Shown here: piece after piece, positions 36,411-44,623 of the stretch | Layout: each line of letters opens with the position of its first letter | Position numbering within the stretch: the stretch's first letter is position 1 | Assembly (NCBI RefSeq): GCF_900187405.1 | Contig: NZ_LT896716.1 | Location: 2,670,001-2,734,000 of the forward strand | From: Geobacter sp. DSM 9736 | GTDB taxonomy: Bacteria > Desulfobacterota > Desulfuromonadia > Geobacterales > Geobacteraceae | Reading direction: 5' to 3' | Length of the DNA stretch: 64,000 nt | Translations under genes and position numbers: made by a program | The notes under the pieces: generated by a model | The model's database searches: none | Told to the model about the DNA's origin: nothing | What the model saw: only the letters and a program-made list of their open reading frames with translations

Positions 36411-36619
36411 GTAAAACCTCGGTCACCGTGGAGCCTTTTGCAGCCAGCTTCGGCAAGATCAAAGGGTGAAAATGAAGGAGTTTCGGGAGAGAAAACCGGA
36501 AGGGATATGCTAGAACAGCGTCATTTTGATGATAAGGGGTCAATGCTTTGACAGGCAGGAAAAGCATTCTTGAAGCGGCTAGCGATGACAGTCATCAGGA
36601 GGCCGACGTCGCTGCCGGA

Positions 36620-37681
36620 CTAGACTTTCCCTCTGATGCTGTAGACATATGCAAGCACCTCGGCAACCGCCGCATAAAGTGATTCCGGAATCGGCTCCCC
36701 TTCCTTTACGGTTGCATAAAGTTCACGGGCGAGAGGACGGTTCTCAACAAGCATCACCTTGTGCTCCCGCGCCATCTCCTTGATCTTCTGGGCCAGAAAA
36801 TCAATTCCTTTGGCTATGACGACCGGCGCGGCCATGGTCTCCCTGTCATATTTGAGGGCTATTGCATAATGGGTGGGGTTAGTAATGACAACGTCGGCAG
36901 TCGGAATGATCTTACTCATCCTGCGGCGGGCCTGCTCGAACTGCATCTGTTTGATCTTTCCCTTGACCTGCGGGTCCCCCTCGGCATGCCTATGCTCGTC
37001 CTTGACCTCCTGCTTGGTCATCTTCAGGTTCTCAATGAACCGCCACCTGACGAATGCGAGATCCACAACAGCTAGAATGAGCATGACCCCGCAGGTGTGA
37101 AGCACGATCTTGTAGGACAGGTGACTCACGAACTCGACGATCCCCTGAATATCGCGCTCCACGAGGTAAATCACATCGTTCACCTCTTGTTGAAGGATTC
37201 GATACGCCACATATCCGACTATCGCGATCTTGACGAACGACTTCAGGACCTGGAATGCGGATTCCTTGTTGAGCAGTTTCTTCATTCCATTGAGGGGGTT
37301 CAGTTTCGTAAGATCGAAGGCCAGTTTCTCGGTGGAGAAAATCAGCCCTCCCTGTGAAATGGAGGAGACGATTCCTGCGAGCATGACGATGAGGACAAAT
37401 GGCCCTAGGACTATCAGAAGAATAAGGAACTGCTTCAGCATGAGGCTGTACGCACCTGCTGAAGTCACTTCGTAGGTCCCGATGTTGGAAAGGATATCGC
37501 GGCTCATATTTTTAAGAGTGGAAAACATGAACCCACCGCTGGAATAGAGGGTAACAATGGCGGTGAAAAGCGTGATGGTAGTTGTCATTTCCGCGCTTCG
37601 CGGAATGTTCCCCTTCTTCTTCGCCTCATCGAGCCGTCTTGCTGTGGGTTGTTCTGTTTTGGAGTGTTTGTCTTCTGACAT
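36620..37681 (-). CDS. flhB: Flagellar export switch protein FlhB
   Basis: 353 residues. N-terminal SKTEQPTARRLDEAKKKGN is diagnostic. Four membrane helices follow (first near residue 35), then the cytoplasmic domain with the self-cleavage site NPTH (in VITNPTHYAIALKYD) near residue 270. FlhB switches export from rod-hook to filament substrates together with FliK. Last gene of the fliL-to-flhB unit; 9 bases after fliR. Confidence 0.95.
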   Translation of the reverse strand: MSEDKHSKTEQPTARRLDEAKKKGNIPRSAEMTTTITLFTAIVTLYSSGGFMFSTLKNMSRDILSNIGTYEVTSAGAYSLMLKQFLILLIVLGPFVLIVMLAGIVSSISQGGLIFSTEKLAFDLTKLNPLNGMKKLLNKESAFQVLKSFVKIAIVGYVAYRILQQEVNDVIYLVERDIQGIVEFVSHLSYKIVLHTCGVMLILAVVDLAFVRWRFIENLKMTKQEVKDEHRHAEGDPQVKGKIKQMQFEQARRRMSKIIPTADVVITNPTHYAIALKYDRETMAAPVVIAKGIDFLAQKIKEMAREHKVMLVENRPLARELYATVKEGEPIPESLYAAVAEVLAYVYSIRGKV

Positions 37682-37690
37682 GGGCCGAAC

Positions 37691-38479
37691 CTACGTGCCC
37701 AGCAGCTTGTAGAGCGCCTTGATGTGCTGCCCTACGCCGCCGAAGGCATTCTGCAGCGTGTGCAGGAAGACGAGGAGGGAGAGTCCGAGAATGAGGAATC
37801 CAACCCCGATGTTCAGTGGCATGCTCACCATGAAGATGTTCATTTGTGGAAACGAGCGCGCCATGATTCCCAGCACCACACTCGTCGCAAGGAGCGCCAC
37901 CATGACCGGAGCCGCAAGCTTTATTCCTAGGATGAAGACATTGCCTACGCTATCGATGATAAAACTGACAAGTTCGCCGCTGATGTGCCACCCCCCGATG
38001 GGGATCAACTGGTAGCTCTCCACAATTGAGCGGATGAAGATATGGTGCACCCCCAGCGTCATGAAGAGGAGCATCGCCAGAAGGTTCTGAAAGGCCGCCA
38101 TGGTGGAGACCTGATGTCCCATTGTCGGATCGAACATCGTTGCGATGGTCAGACCCATCTGCATCCCGATTACCTGTCCGCAGAATTCAACTGCCGTGAA
38201 GATCGTTTGCGACACAAGGCCAAGGGCAAGGCCGATCAGTGTTTCGCAGACAACGAGAAGCACGAGGGAGATGGGATCGGTGGGAAGAGTAGTGTTTCCC
38301 AGCCGCAATATCGGGTGGAGTGTCAGGGCCATTGCCAGGATGACTGCCATCTTGATCTTAGCCGGAACCGCCTTTCCGCCGAAAAGGGGGATCGCGGTGA
38401 ATATGCCGGCCATGCGCCCGAGAATGAGTGTGAAGAGCGTAAACTCGTTGAGCGTTGAAAAGGGGAGCGTAAACCCCAT
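37691..38479 (-). CDS. fliR: Flagellar export apparatus protein FliR
   Basis: 262 residues with about six hydrophobic segments, no signal peptide. FTLILGRMAGIFTAIPLFGG is the conserved N-terminal segment, and FCGQVIGMQMGLTIATMFDP the conserved loop; the C-terminal part NIGVGFLILGLSLLVFL is typical. FliR forms the core export channel with FliP and FliQ. It starts 4 bases after fliQ. Confidence 0.94.
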   Translation of the reverse strand: MGFTLPFSTLNEFTLFTLILGRMAGIFTAIPLFGGKAVPAKIKMAVILAMALTLHPILRLGNTTLPTDPISLVLLVVCETLIGLALGLVSQTIFTAVEFCGQVIGMQMGLTIATMFDPTMGHQVSTMAAFQNLLAMLLFMTLGVHHIFIRSIVESYQLIPIGGWHISGELVSFIIDSVGNVFILGIKLAAPVMVALLATSVVLGIMARSFPQMNIFMVSMPLNIGVGFLILGLSLLVFLHTLQNAFGGVGQHIKALYKLLGT

Positions 38480-38483
38480 GGCG

Positions 38484-38753
38484 TCAATGCCTCATCGAAG
38501 CTATAAAGCTGTAAATTTCACGTGTGAAGTCGCTCATGTAGCTCATCATCCAGGGAAAAAAAATGACCATGGCAACCATGACGGCAACAATCTTCGGCAC
38601 GAACGCCAGGGTCGCCTCCTGAATTGAGGTCACCGCCTGGAAAATGCTTATCAGCAACCCAACCGTTAAGCTAAAAATGAGTATGGGTGCGGACAATATA
38701 AGGGTCGCTTCGAAACTCCTTCGGGCCAGTTGGGCCACCAGTTCGGGAGTCAT
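38484..38753 (-). CDS. fliQ: Flagellar export apparatus protein FliQ
   Basis: 89 residues, two membrane helices, the usual size. MTPELVAQLARRSFEATLIL and VGLLISIFQAVTSIQEATLA are the family signatures. Four copies surround the FliP/FliR channel in the inner membrane. Located between fliP and fliR, 34 bases from fliP. Confidence 0.95.
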   Translation of the reverse strand: MTPELVAQLARRSFEATLILSAPILIFSLTVGLLISIFQAVTSIQEATLAFVPKIVAVMVAMVIFFPWMMSYMSDFTREIYSFIASMRH

Positions 38754-38787
38754 TGTTACCTCCGGTTACTTAAATACTGTTCAGGAA

Positions 38788-39543
38788 TCAGCCGAAGCTT
38801 TTCACGAGAGAGCCGATGACGAGGCCCCAACCATCGACCAGGACGAAGAGAAGTATCTTGAAGGGGAGCGAAATCATCACCGGCGGCAGCATCATCATCC
38901 CCATCGACATAAGTACGGATGCGACGACCATGTCCACTACGAGGAAGGGGATAAAAATCAGGAAACCGATCTGGAAAGCTGTGCGCAGCTCCGATATCAT
39001 GAAGGCGGGGATCAGTGTCAGCGTAGGGATGTCGTCCGCGTTCTTGGGCCGAGGGTGCTTCGACATGCTCAGGAAGAGCGCGATGTCCTTCTCCCGCGTC
39101 TGTGTCAGCATGAACTTGCGCGCCGGAGCGACTGCCCGCTTGAGCGCTTCCTCCTGGCTGATCGTCTGAGCCTTGTAAGGCTGCAGGGCCTCCTTATTTA
39201 TCTGCTGCCAGATAGGGCTCATGATGTAAAAGGTGATAAACAGCGACAGGCCTATGAGTATCTGGTTGGACGGCGCCTGCTGTGTGCCTAGAGCAGTACG
39301 GAGAAATGAGAGAACGACCACAATCCTGGTGAAGGAGGTTGTCATGATCAGCAACCCCGGCGCCAGGGAGAGAACCGTCATCAGGAAGAGTATTTGCAGG
39401 ACTACCGATACGTCTCCAGGCTTGGTCGCTTTGCCGACACCGACACTGACTGTTGGCAGACCGAGAGGCTCTGCCAGCGCCGGCACGGCGGAGAGAACGG
39501 CAATGACGCAGAGGAGCACTATGGTGAATGCTCTACCTCTCAC
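38788..39543 (-). CDS. fliP: Flagellar export apparatus protein FliP
   Basis: 251 residues from GTG 39543, which overlaps the fliO stop (GTGA). Cleavable signal peptide (IVLLCVIAVLSAVPALAEP). Conserved core: LATLSLAPGLLIMTTSFTRIV-type segment, here SLAPGLLIMTTSFTRIVVVL, FLRTALGTQQAPSNQILIGL, and PFLVVDMVVASVLMSMGMMM. Five FliP subunits form the export pore with FliR. Length and order (fliO-fliP-fliQ-fliR) are standard. Confidence 0.95.
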   Translation of the reverse strand: MRGRAFTIVLLCVIAVLSAVPALAEPLGLPTVSVGVGKATKPGDVSVVLQILFLMTVLSLAPGLLIMTTSFTRIVVVLSFLRTALGTQQAPSNQILIGLSLFITFYIMSPIWQQINKEALQPYKAQTISQEEALKRAVAPARKFMLTQTREKDIALFLSMSKHPRPKNADDIPTLTLIPAFMISELRTAFQIGFLIFIPFLVVDMVVASVLMSMGMMMLPPVMISLPFKILLFVLVDGWGLVIGSLVKSFG

Positions 39544-40025
39544 AGCTGCGCACCGACTTTTTTTCCAGGCACCTGCTGCGGTTTGAATGCAAACCGCCCC
39601 GCAAGCTCCGTCACCCTTTCCTTCATCCCTTCGGGGACGAACTTCGCCAATTCCGGCGTCGAGACTATTTCAATTTCTTCGATCATATCGATCTGCTTGA
39701 TAAATTGCATTCCTTCTCCCGAGCTGCCGAGGAGGAGATACTCACCACCCACTTCAACCAGCATTAGTGACTTCTTCGGCGCCAGGTAGCGGCTCTCCAC
39801 GAGGCGGATGTATCTGGCCCCCCCCGGGCTCTGCCCCAGGCGAAGCCACCGGTTGGAGATATAGCAAACTACCAACATCACTCCTATGACGACTGCAAGG
39901 GAAGCGATCATCTGGAGAAAGCTCCCTGCGAGACTGAAGCCCTGATCGGCCCTCGCCACGCCGGAAAATACCGGGAGCATCGCCACTGTAAGGAGAATTA
40001 TGAGGCCCCTGCCGGGTCTGCCCAT
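39540..40025 (-). CDS. fliO: Flagellar assembly protein FliO
   Basis: 161 residues from ATG 40025 (TGATG with the fliN stop); a GTG three bases earlier is an alternative. Signal-like N-terminal helix, then one membrane helix (SLAVVIGVMLVVCYISNRW) and a small cytoplasmic domain with VESRYLAPKKSLMLVEVGG and LLGSSGEGM, as in FliO/FliZ proteins. FliO helps FliP assemble and is not in the final structure. Identified by these motifs and by its place between fliN and fliP. Confidence 0.9.
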   Translation of the reverse strand: MGRPGRGLIILLTVAMLPVFSGVARADQGFSLAGSFLQMIASLAVVIGVMLVVCYISNRWLRLGQSPGGARYIRLVESRYLAPKKSLMLVEVGGEYLLLGSSGEGMQFIKQIDMIEEIEIVSTPELAKFVPEGMKERVTELAGRFAFKPQQVPGKKVGAQL

Positions 40026-40333
40026 CACAGGACCTTTTCGACCCGTTCATTGGGGCTGATGATGTCCACGAGACGGATGCCGAACTTCTCGTTCACCACC
40101 ACCGCTTCCCCGCGAGCGACCAGTTTGGAGTTGACGAACACATCCAGCGGCTCTCCCGCGAGCTTGGTCAGTTCCACCACCGATCCCTGATTGAGCTGGA
40201 GCACATCTTTCACAAGCAGTTTTGTTCTCCCCAGCTCCACCGTCAACTGCAGGGGTATATCGAGAATGAAATCGAGGTTTTTCTGCTCGGTGCCGACCTC
40301 TTTTATTTCCTCAGCTTCGTTACGCTCGCTCAC
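40025..40333 (-). CDS. fliN: Flagellar motor switch protein FliN
   Basis: 102 residues from GTG 40333, overlapping fliM by GTGA. The whole protein is a SpoA/CheC-type domain: DIPLQLTVELGRTKLLVKDV, LNQGSVVELTKLAGEPLDV, VNEKFGIRLVDI. It forms the lower part of the C-ring and docks FliH for cargo delivery. Size is that of the short FliN form; the N-terminal acidic extension is about 25 residues. Confidence 0.95.
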   Translation of the reverse strand: MSERNEAEEIKEVGTEQKNLDFILDIPLQLTVELGRTKLLVKDVLQLNQGSVVELTKLAGEPLDVFVNSKLVARGEAVVVNEKFGIRLVDIISPNERVEKVL

Positions 40334-41322
40334 TGCACGCCTCCCCTGTTCAATACTCCACTGATACGTGCTGCCTTGTTGCCGTTACGCACTCCGGCGA
40401 TCCCTGAAAACTTGTCCACTCCCGCTACTTTTACCGTCAGTTCGTTCTGGTTCGGCCGATCCTCCAACAGAATGGTGTCGCCAGGCGCGAGGTGGAGGAG
40501 TTCCGCCATCGTTATTTTTGCCCTTCCCATCTCAACCGAGACATCGAGAGGGGCTTCCGTCAATTCGGCAGACAGCCGGTACGACCACTGCGGATCTACC
40601 GCCAGCAAATCAAAATGGGACCCGCTCTTCAGCTTGTCCCGGATCGGGTCTATTGTCATATAGGGCACGGCAAAGACCATGGTGCCAGTGGTGGCTTCTA
40701 CCTGAATTTCAAGCGACATCGTTATGACCTGGTATTCCGAGGGAACAATGCTCACCATCCGGGGGTTAACTTCCATCTTCAACAGGTTCATGCGTGTGGC
40801 GTGAAGAGGTGCCCAAGCCTTTTCCATATCGGTAAGCATGTCTCTGACTATCTTTTCCATAAGCCGCAGCTCGATGGATGTAAACAGCCTGTTGTTTTGT
40901 GGAATATTCGGCTTTCCCGTCCCCCCCAGGATGCTGTCGACGATCGTGAAAACGAGAGTGCTGTCCATTGCGATGAGTGAGGCACCCTTGAGAGGATCGA
41001 TTTTATAGATCGCCATGCAGACCGGTGAGGGAAGCGTCTGGAGAAAATCCTCGAACTTGAGCACCTTCGCCCCTACCTTCCGGTATTCCACCAGCTTCCG
41101 CAGACGCGCCGACATGTTACCGCGGTTGTAGCGGATAAAGCCGTCGTAGATTATGTCCAGATTGGGGACAAAGCCCTTGTTCGGATCGGTGGAGAAGAGA
41201 TTGTAGTTGGATACTCCTCCTCCCTCCCGCGCCAGCTCCTTTTCCGGGTCGATCTTCCCCTCAAACACAGCCGACAGAAGGGCTTCTATTTCTTCCTTGC
41301 TCAGAATGTTTTCCATGGCCAT
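40330..41322 (-). CDS. fliM: Flagellar motor switch protein FliM
   Basis: 330 residues from ATG 41322. The N terminus (MENILSKEEIEALLSAV) is the CheY-P binding tail of FliM. The middle domain has LDIIYDGFIRYNRGNMS-type sequence, with IIYDGFIRYNRGNMSARL here, and METRLMEKI-like SIELRLMEKIVRDML. The C-terminal SpoA domain aligns with FliN (VSVEMGRAKITMAELLHLAPGD). FliM sets rotation direction in the C-ring. It follows fliL after 22 bases. Confidence 0.95.
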   Translation of the reverse strand: MAMENILSKEEIEALLSAVFEGKIDPEKELAREGGGVSNYNLFSTDPNKGFVPNLDIIYDGFIRYNRGNMSARLRKLVEYRKVGAKVLKFEDFLQTLPSPVCMAIYKIDPLKGASLIAMDSTLVFTIVDSILGGTGKPNIPQNNRLFTSIELRLMEKIVRDMLTDMEKAWAPLHATRMNLLKMEVNPRMVSIVPSEYQVITMSLEIQVEATTGTMVFAVPYMTIDPIRDKLKSGSHFDLLAVDPQWSYRLSAELTEAPLDVSVEMGRAKITMAELLHLAPGDTILLEDRPNQNELTVKVAGVDKFSGIAGVRNGNKAARISGVLNRGGVQ

Positions 41323-41344
41323 GCCTCTTAACGCACCTGCTGGT

Positions 41345-41854
41345 TTACTGGACTACGAAATCGGTGAAGTAGACCCTGGTAACCTTACCCGGGGGAAGAA
41401 TCTTGTTGGCCGCTGTAAGGATCTCGTCACGCAACTGGTTCTTCCCCTGCAGGTCCTGGATGTCCTGCATGGTCTTTGTCGTGAGCAGCACAAGGATTGC
41501 GTCACGCAGAGGCGACTGCCTAGCCTCGACTTCCGCTTTGGCTTCAGCGCCGGCTGTCTCGAACTCAACCTTCACCTTCAGGTACCTCATCTCCTGGCCG
41601 TCATAAACGTTGACTATAAAGGGTTCAAGCGCATAAATATTTGCAACCACGCCCTTTTCACCCGGCTTTGCCTCACCGTGCCCCGCCTTCGCCTCCGCAG
41701 GTTTTTCCTTCTCTTCCCCCTTCTCTCCCTTCCCGCCGGAGAGAAGAACGGCGACCACCACCGCCACGACAACCACCGCTGCTGCGATGATGATGTACAG
41801 CTTCATCTTATTGTCGGCAGGCTTGTCGTCCTTGGCCTGATCGTCTTTTGCCAT
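41345..41854 (-). CDS. fliL: Flagellar basal body-associated protein FliL
   Basis: 169 residues from ATG 41854, preceded by AGGAGGAGCGG; an open frame further upstream covers the promoter and is not used. A short cytoplasmic tail, one membrane helix (LYIIIAAAVVVVAVVVAVLL) and a Lys/Glu-rich linker precede the stomatin-like periplasmic domain (NIYALEPFIVNVYDG, RYLKVKVEFE, LRDAILVLLTTKT, VTRVYFTDFVVQ). FliL surrounds the stator units and supports torque or stator stability. First gene of its operon under a strong sigma-54 site. Confidence 0.93.
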   Translation of the reverse strand: MAKDDQAKDDKPADNKMKLYIIIAAAVVVVAVVVAVLLSGGKGEKGEEKEKPAEAKAGHGEAKPGEKGVVANIYALEPFIVNVYDGQEMRYLKVKVEFETAGAEAKAEVEARQSPLRDAILVLLTTKTMQDIQDLQGKNQLRDEILTAANKILPPGKVTRVYFTDFVVQ

Positions 41855-41899
41855 CCCCGCTCCTCCTGTTGTGTGTAGTAATGCGTACCCGTCGGCCAT

Positions 41900-41915
41900 T
41901 GCAACGTGAGTGCCA
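41900..41915 (-). promoter_or_regulatory. fliL: Sigma-54 promoter of the fliL operon
   Basis: On the - strand TGGCACTCACGTTGCA: exact TGGCAC and TTGCA halves with GG-N10-GC spacing. It is 45 bases before the fliL start. The 336-base region 41855-42190 has no gene: it holds this promoter, a perfect hairpin CCGCGC-TAT-GCGCGG at 41993-42007, and the flgE terminator. Confidence 0.9.
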
Positions 41916-42137
41916 GACCTCACAGCCTCCTGAAACCGCAGGCCAGATGCGGACTCACGTCAATGTGCGTTTGAAATAAAGGTAGAATCGATCCGCGCTA
42001 TGCGCGGTACTTTTGACAGAATCATCGTTCGCTGAGGGTAAATGCGGTATTTCAGCTCAATGAAAGGTCGATATTTTGACGTTTATATCCAGGAAGAAGA
42101 ACTGCAGCCTCTTCTGGGAGATACACATATCCGAAAA

Positions 42138-42170
42138 AAAAACCCCAAGCCGGAGCAGCTTGGGGTTTTT
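42138..42170 (-). terminator. Terminator after flgE
   Basis: Perfect 13-base-pair inverted repeat AAAAACCCCAAGC and complement, loop of 7 bases, T-rich end on the - strand. It lies 20 bases after the flgE stop and ends the flgB-to-flgE unit. Confidence 0.92.
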
Positions 42171-42190
42171 CAGGTTAGCGCACTGATACT

Positions 42191-43444
42191 CTACCGTTTC
42201 AGATTCAGGACCTCCTGCATCATCTCGTCGGTAGTGGTAATGGTTTTTGAGTTGGCCGAATACGCGCGTTGGGTCGTGATCATCTTCACGAACTCTGAAG
42301 CCATATCCACGTTGCTCTGCTCCAATGAGTTGGACAGCACCTTGCCGACCCCGGGTGTGCTTGCGCTCGATATCTGCGGCTGTCCGGAGGCAAGTGTCTC
42401 CTCGAATAACGAGCCCCCGACCTTGGAGAGACCAATTGGAGCAGTGAAGCTCGCAAGCGCTACCTGGGCGATTTTCTGCAACTGCCCATTGGAGTAGGTA
42501 CCGCTGACGAAGCCTTTATCATCCACGGTTACTTTGACGAGGCTTCCCTGGTAGTAACCGTCCTGAGTCTGCTGGTTTATGATAGACGCGCTTGCATACT
42601 GGGTGGAAGCACCGATTCCCATATCGAAGGTGATCGGCTGCGGAGTCGTTACCCCACCGGGAAATCCTATGTTTTGAGCCGCACCCGCCGCAGGTACCTG
42701 GGCCGTCAGCGCACCGGCAGCATTGAACGTGAGGCTGCCGTTGATCTGATTCCCCGGAACTCCATTGACAGTAGTGGCATCGGGAATGATCGTGTGAGTA
42801 TCCCAGGCGTTGGCACCGGTCTTGCGAAAGTAGGTGGTGGCAGTGTGCGGATTGCCCTGGGAATCGTAGACAGTAAGGCTAGTGGAGAAGTTGGAGGTAG
42901 CGACCGGATTTGCCGGATTGAAGGCGGCTGGGACGGTCGCGGTGGAGTCGAGGTTGAAGTTCATCTCAACCGAAGAGGTGAGCCGTGGCGGCGTCGTCGC
43001 AAAGTTGGTGAGGTTGATGGGTCCGAGAACGCCGTTGGACTGCCCAGTTGCCGGAATGATGCCAGTCCCGAGCACCTGCATGCCCTCCGGATTCACCAGA
43101 ATGTTGTCCCTATCAAAGTGGAAAGCGCCGGCCCTGGAGTAGAAGCGCCCTGAAGGGCTCTGCAGCATGAAGAAGGAATCTCCCTGGATGGCAAGGTCGG
43201 TACTGCTCTGGGTGCTTTCGAAGGACCCTTGGCTAAAAAGATTCTCCACACCTTGAATCTGCACGCCGCGCCCCACCTGTGATCCTCCCGAGATGGTGCT
43301 GGAGAGGACGTCGGAGAATAGCATGCGACCCGACTTGAATCCGGTCGTGTTGACATTGGAGATGTTGTTGCCGATGACGGTCATCGCTTCGCCCTGGGCG
43401 GCGAGACCGCTGATGCCTGTGTAAAGCGCTGAAGTAATACCCAT
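42191..43444 (-). CDS. flgE: Flagellar hook protein FlgE
   Basis: 417 residues from ATG 43444. N terminus MGITSALYTGISGLAAQGEA and NISNVNTTGFKSGRMLFSDV; middle FSTSLTVYDSQGNPHTAT; C terminus SGQPQISSASTPGVGKVLSN, LEQSNVDMASEFVKMI, AYSANSKTITTTDEMMQEV. These are the rod-hook core and the hook-specific insertion. FlgE polymerises into the universal joint. Last gene of the early operon, with a terminator just after. Confidence 0.96.
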   Translation of the reverse strand: MGITSALYTGISGLAAQGEAMTVIGNNISNVNTTGFKSGRMLFSDVLSSTISGGSQVGRGVQIQGVENLFSQGSFESTQSSTDLAIQGDSFFMLQSPSGRFYSRAGAFHFDRDNILVNPEGMQVLGTGIIPATGQSNGVLGPINLTNFATTPPRLTSSVEMNFNLDSTATVPAAFNPANPVATSNFSTSLTVYDSQGNPHTATTYFRKTGANAWDTHTIIPDATTVNGVPGNQINGSLTFNAAGALTAQVPAAGAAQNIGFPGGVTTPQPITFDMGIGASTQYASASIINQQTQDGYYQGSLVKVTVDDKGFVSGTYSNGQLQKIAQVALASFTAPIGLSKVGGSLFEETLASGQPQISSASTPGVGKVLSNSLEQSNVDMASEFVKMITTQRAYSANSKTITTTDEMMQEVLNLKR

Positions 43445-43553
43445 GATATGCCTCCTAGCGGACAGCCATATTATCGGCTGCCGGGGTTGTCGGGACGCGT
43501 CTGTCGGTCGGCGTCCCCGGGCCCCCTGAGAAGGACCGGCCCGTTAATAATTG

Positions 43554-43937
43554 TCAGATAACCACCGCAGAATCTATGTTAGTAAAAACATTTCCCTGCA
43601 TGCTTCCTCTGTCCATTGCAGTAATAACTGTCCGATTCTTGACACTGACCACCAGAGCTGCATCGCCAAGCATGATGAGTGATTCTCTCCCACCCTTCTG
43701 TGCGACGCTTTCCACTGCTCCCTGTAGCTGCTTCATATCGGTTTCGCTCAAGCTGATTCCGCGTGCCCGAAGCCGTTCCTGGGCATGCTGGCTGAATTTC
43801 ACCTCTCCGGCAGGCAACTTCTGGCCGAGAATGTTGGCGAAATCCGGGTTCTGCTCCCCGGGACGCTGCGTTTTCGCATTGGGCTTCTGTGCCTGCCCGA
43901 TGGTTAACGGTTCGGGAAAAAGGATTTTGTCGATCAT
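43554..43937 (-). CDS. Conserved flagellar operon protein (FlgD-FlgE intergenic family)
   Basis: 127 residues. Such small proteins are encoded between flgD and flgE in many Firmicutes and deltaproteobacteria and are annotated only as flagellar operon protein. Typical parts are VKFSQHAQERLRARGISLSE, AVESVAQKGGRESLIML, and VSVKNRTVITAMDRGSMQGN followed by FTNIDSAVVI. No membrane segment or signal peptide. The biochemical role is not known to me; constant position suggests help in hook assembly. It begins 1 base after the flgD stop, and a 109-base spacer separates it from flgE. Confidence 0.85.
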   Translation of the reverse strand: MIDKILFPEPLTIGQAQKPNAKTQRPGEQNPDFANILGQKLPAGEVKFSQHAQERLRARGISLSETDMKQLQGAVESVAQKGGRESLIMLGDAALVVSVKNRTVITAMDRGSMQGNVFTNIDSAVVI

Positions 43938-43938
43938 G

Positions 43939-44604
43939 CTACGTCGCTCCTTTCACCGACAACACTGTTGAAAGTGGCACGTCCATCCCGCTCACCGTGA
44001 GCATCGGTTCGTCCCCTTCGAGAGTCACGGCCTCAACCCTGCCGGACATGAGCGGCTTTCCGTCAAACTTCTTGTCATCGCTACCTGTTGCAGTGACGGC
44101 ATAACCGTATGTCCCCGGAGGAACGGCCCTGTTGTTGCCGTCTTTGCCGTCCCAGCTAATGACACCGTCTCCTGCCGGTGTCGTGCCCGCGGTGAGAGTG
44201 CGTACGAGCTTCCCGGCGACATCCCGAATCTCGACGAGAACTTTTTTGGCCTGTGCGGGCAGACGGAAGCCCAGAGTCGGGGTATCCCCGGTTTTAAGGC
44301 TGAATCCCCCACCTTCTGCGACGACGCTCTTGCCTATAAAGGAAACAGCTGACATTTCCTGTGCTCCATTAGCTGCGGCAAGCAGTTTTCCCAAGTTAGT
44401 GTTGGTATTGTAGGACTGTTCCACCTGGGTCAGCTGCGCCAGTTGGCCGATAAACTCCGAGCTGTCCTGAGGCTTGAGCGGATCCTGGTTTTTCAGCTGC
44501 GTTACGAACAGCTGAAGGAAGTCGTCCTTGTTCATTCCCGTCGCCTTCTTCATGGCGGCCGCTCCAGCCGTTGCGCTGGTAACTGCTGTTGCATCGTTCA
44601 CCAT
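43939..44604 (-). CDS. flgD: Hook cap protein FlgD
   Basis: 221 residues. MNKDDFLQLFVTQLKNQDPLKPQDSSEF is the defining N-terminal stretch (core DFLQLFVTQLKNQDP), followed by FIGQLAQLTQVEQ. The C-terminal half has a FlgD Ig-like/tudor region: VRTLTAGTTPAGDGVISWDG (part) and GTYGYAVTATG. FlgD caps the growing hook and is replaced by FlgK. Preceded by fliK and followed at once by the flagellar operon protein. Confidence 0.95.
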   Translation of the reverse strand: MVNDATAVTSATAGAAAMKKATGMNKDDFLQLFVTQLKNQDPLKPQDSSEFIGQLAQLTQVEQSYNTNTNLGKLLAAANGAQEMSAVSFIGKSVVAEGGGFSLKTGDTPTLGFRLPAQAKKVLVEIRDVAGKLVRTLTAGTTPAGDGVISWDGKDGNNRAVPPGTYGYAVTATGSDDKKFDGKPLMSGRVEAVTLEGDEPMLTVSGMDVPLSTVLSVKGAT

Positions 44605-44623
44605 CCTGCATCACCTCCCATCG

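Noticed and set aside
43471-43478. GCCGATAA on the - strand upstream of flgE, a perfect sigma-28 -10 box
   Set aside because: No -35 box at 11 or 12 bases; it also forms part of a small CAGCC/GGCTG hairpin. flgE is covered by the flgB operon promoter.
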